From positions 1 to 15,068 of the forward strand of contig JAGXHL010000051.1 of assembly GCA_024636215.1 (NCBI GenBank): a stretch of DNA of 15,068 nt, read 5' to 3'. The translations under genes and the position numbers were made by a program. Position 1 is the stretch's first letter. Each line of letters opens with the position of its first letter. This document shows positions 14,949-15,068 of the stretch, piece by piece. Source of the stretch: Deltaproteobacteria bacterium. GTDB taxonomy: Bacteria; Desulfobacterota; Desulfuromonadia; Desulfuromonadales; BM103. Under the pieces are notes generated by a model. It was not told the DNA's origin. It worked only from the letters and a program-made list of their open reading frames with translations, and did no database searches.

Positions 14949-15068
14949 ACCAAGACACCAAGGCACCAAGCAGTAAATTTTACAGGGTAAAGATCGATAT
15001 TTTCTATCTCGCAACATGACTGTTTGAAGAAAATTCAAAAATCTGCTCAGTGTCTTGGTGCCTTGGTG
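14949..15068. repeat. Intergenic inverted repeat built of 8-bp tandem units
   Basis: The left arm is a tandem array, ACCAAGAC, ACCAAGGC, ACCAAG (14949-14970). The right arm holds the reverse complements GTCTTGGT and GCCTTGGT (15052-15067) and runs off the window. CACCAAGGCACCAAG (14956-14970) pairs perfectly over 15 bp with CTTGGTGCCTTGGTG (15054-15068). The spacer of 83 bases is AT-rich and contains a small near-palindrome, GTAAATTTTAC. Tandem ACCAAG-type repeats like this are, as far as I recall, found in the spacers of many environmental bacteria. The element probably continues past the window edge. Confidence 0.7.

Noticed and set aside
1..15068. A defence, CRISPR, prophage or toxin-antitoxin system
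   Set aside because: I looked for cas-like genes, spaced direct repeats, integrases, transposases, small toxin/antitoxin pairs and tRNA-linked attachment sites and saw none; the genes are housekeeping or widespread conserved families.

Overview
The window is an ordinary, densely packed bacterial chromosome segment. It carries fourteen intact protein genes, one short gene remnant, and no rRNA, tRNA, CRISPR array or insertion sequence. The mix of genes suggests a proteobacterium: HflK/HflC, YgiQ, YceH, YqaA, a four-domain S1 protein, a fused PabB-PabC, YkgJ and a CspA-type protein. The moderately high G+C content, the PabBC fusion, the short S1 paralogue and the tandem ACCAAG(A/G)C intergenic repeat make a Desulfuromonas/Geobacter-like lineage my best guess. 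That assignment is an inference and was not tested.

Left part (1-5555), all on the minus strand. Read in the direction of transcription it carries an HI0933-type flavoprotein, then hflK and hflC overlapping by one base (TAATG). A strong intrinsic terminator follows, then a spermidine-synthase-like methyltransferase and murB. Just after murB there is a well-started but abruptly terminated fragment of a cupin-domain gene. HflK and HflC form the membrane SPFH complex that controls FtsH proteolysis; MurB makes UDP-MurNAc for peptidoglycan.

Middle part (5556-8217). A gene for a four-S1-domain RNA-binding protein runs rightward from a near-consensus sigma70 promoter. It converges on a small YqaA-type membrane protein gene, with a perfect 10-bp hairpin between them. 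A lipoprotein SGNH esterase gene diverges from yqaA.

Right part (8218-12650). A YgiQ-type radical SAM gene is followed by a promoter-yceH-pabBC transcription unit. It ends at a bidirectional terminator shared with the convergent cold-shock gene. PabBC should make 4-aminobenzoate for folate from chorismate in one polypeptide.

Far right (12851-15068). An AT-rich 325-bp divergent spacer carries the structured leader of the cold-shock gene. It is followed by a tight YkgJ-HIT gene pair and a small three-helix membrane protein of unknown function. The window ends inside an intergenic inverted repeat built of 8-bp tandem units.

I found no convincing undescribed multi-gene system. The items most worth a second look are the cupin remnant, the terminal inverted-repeat element, the cold-shock leader, the flavoprotein with a replaced motif cysteine, and the YkgJ-HIT-membrane-protein cluster.
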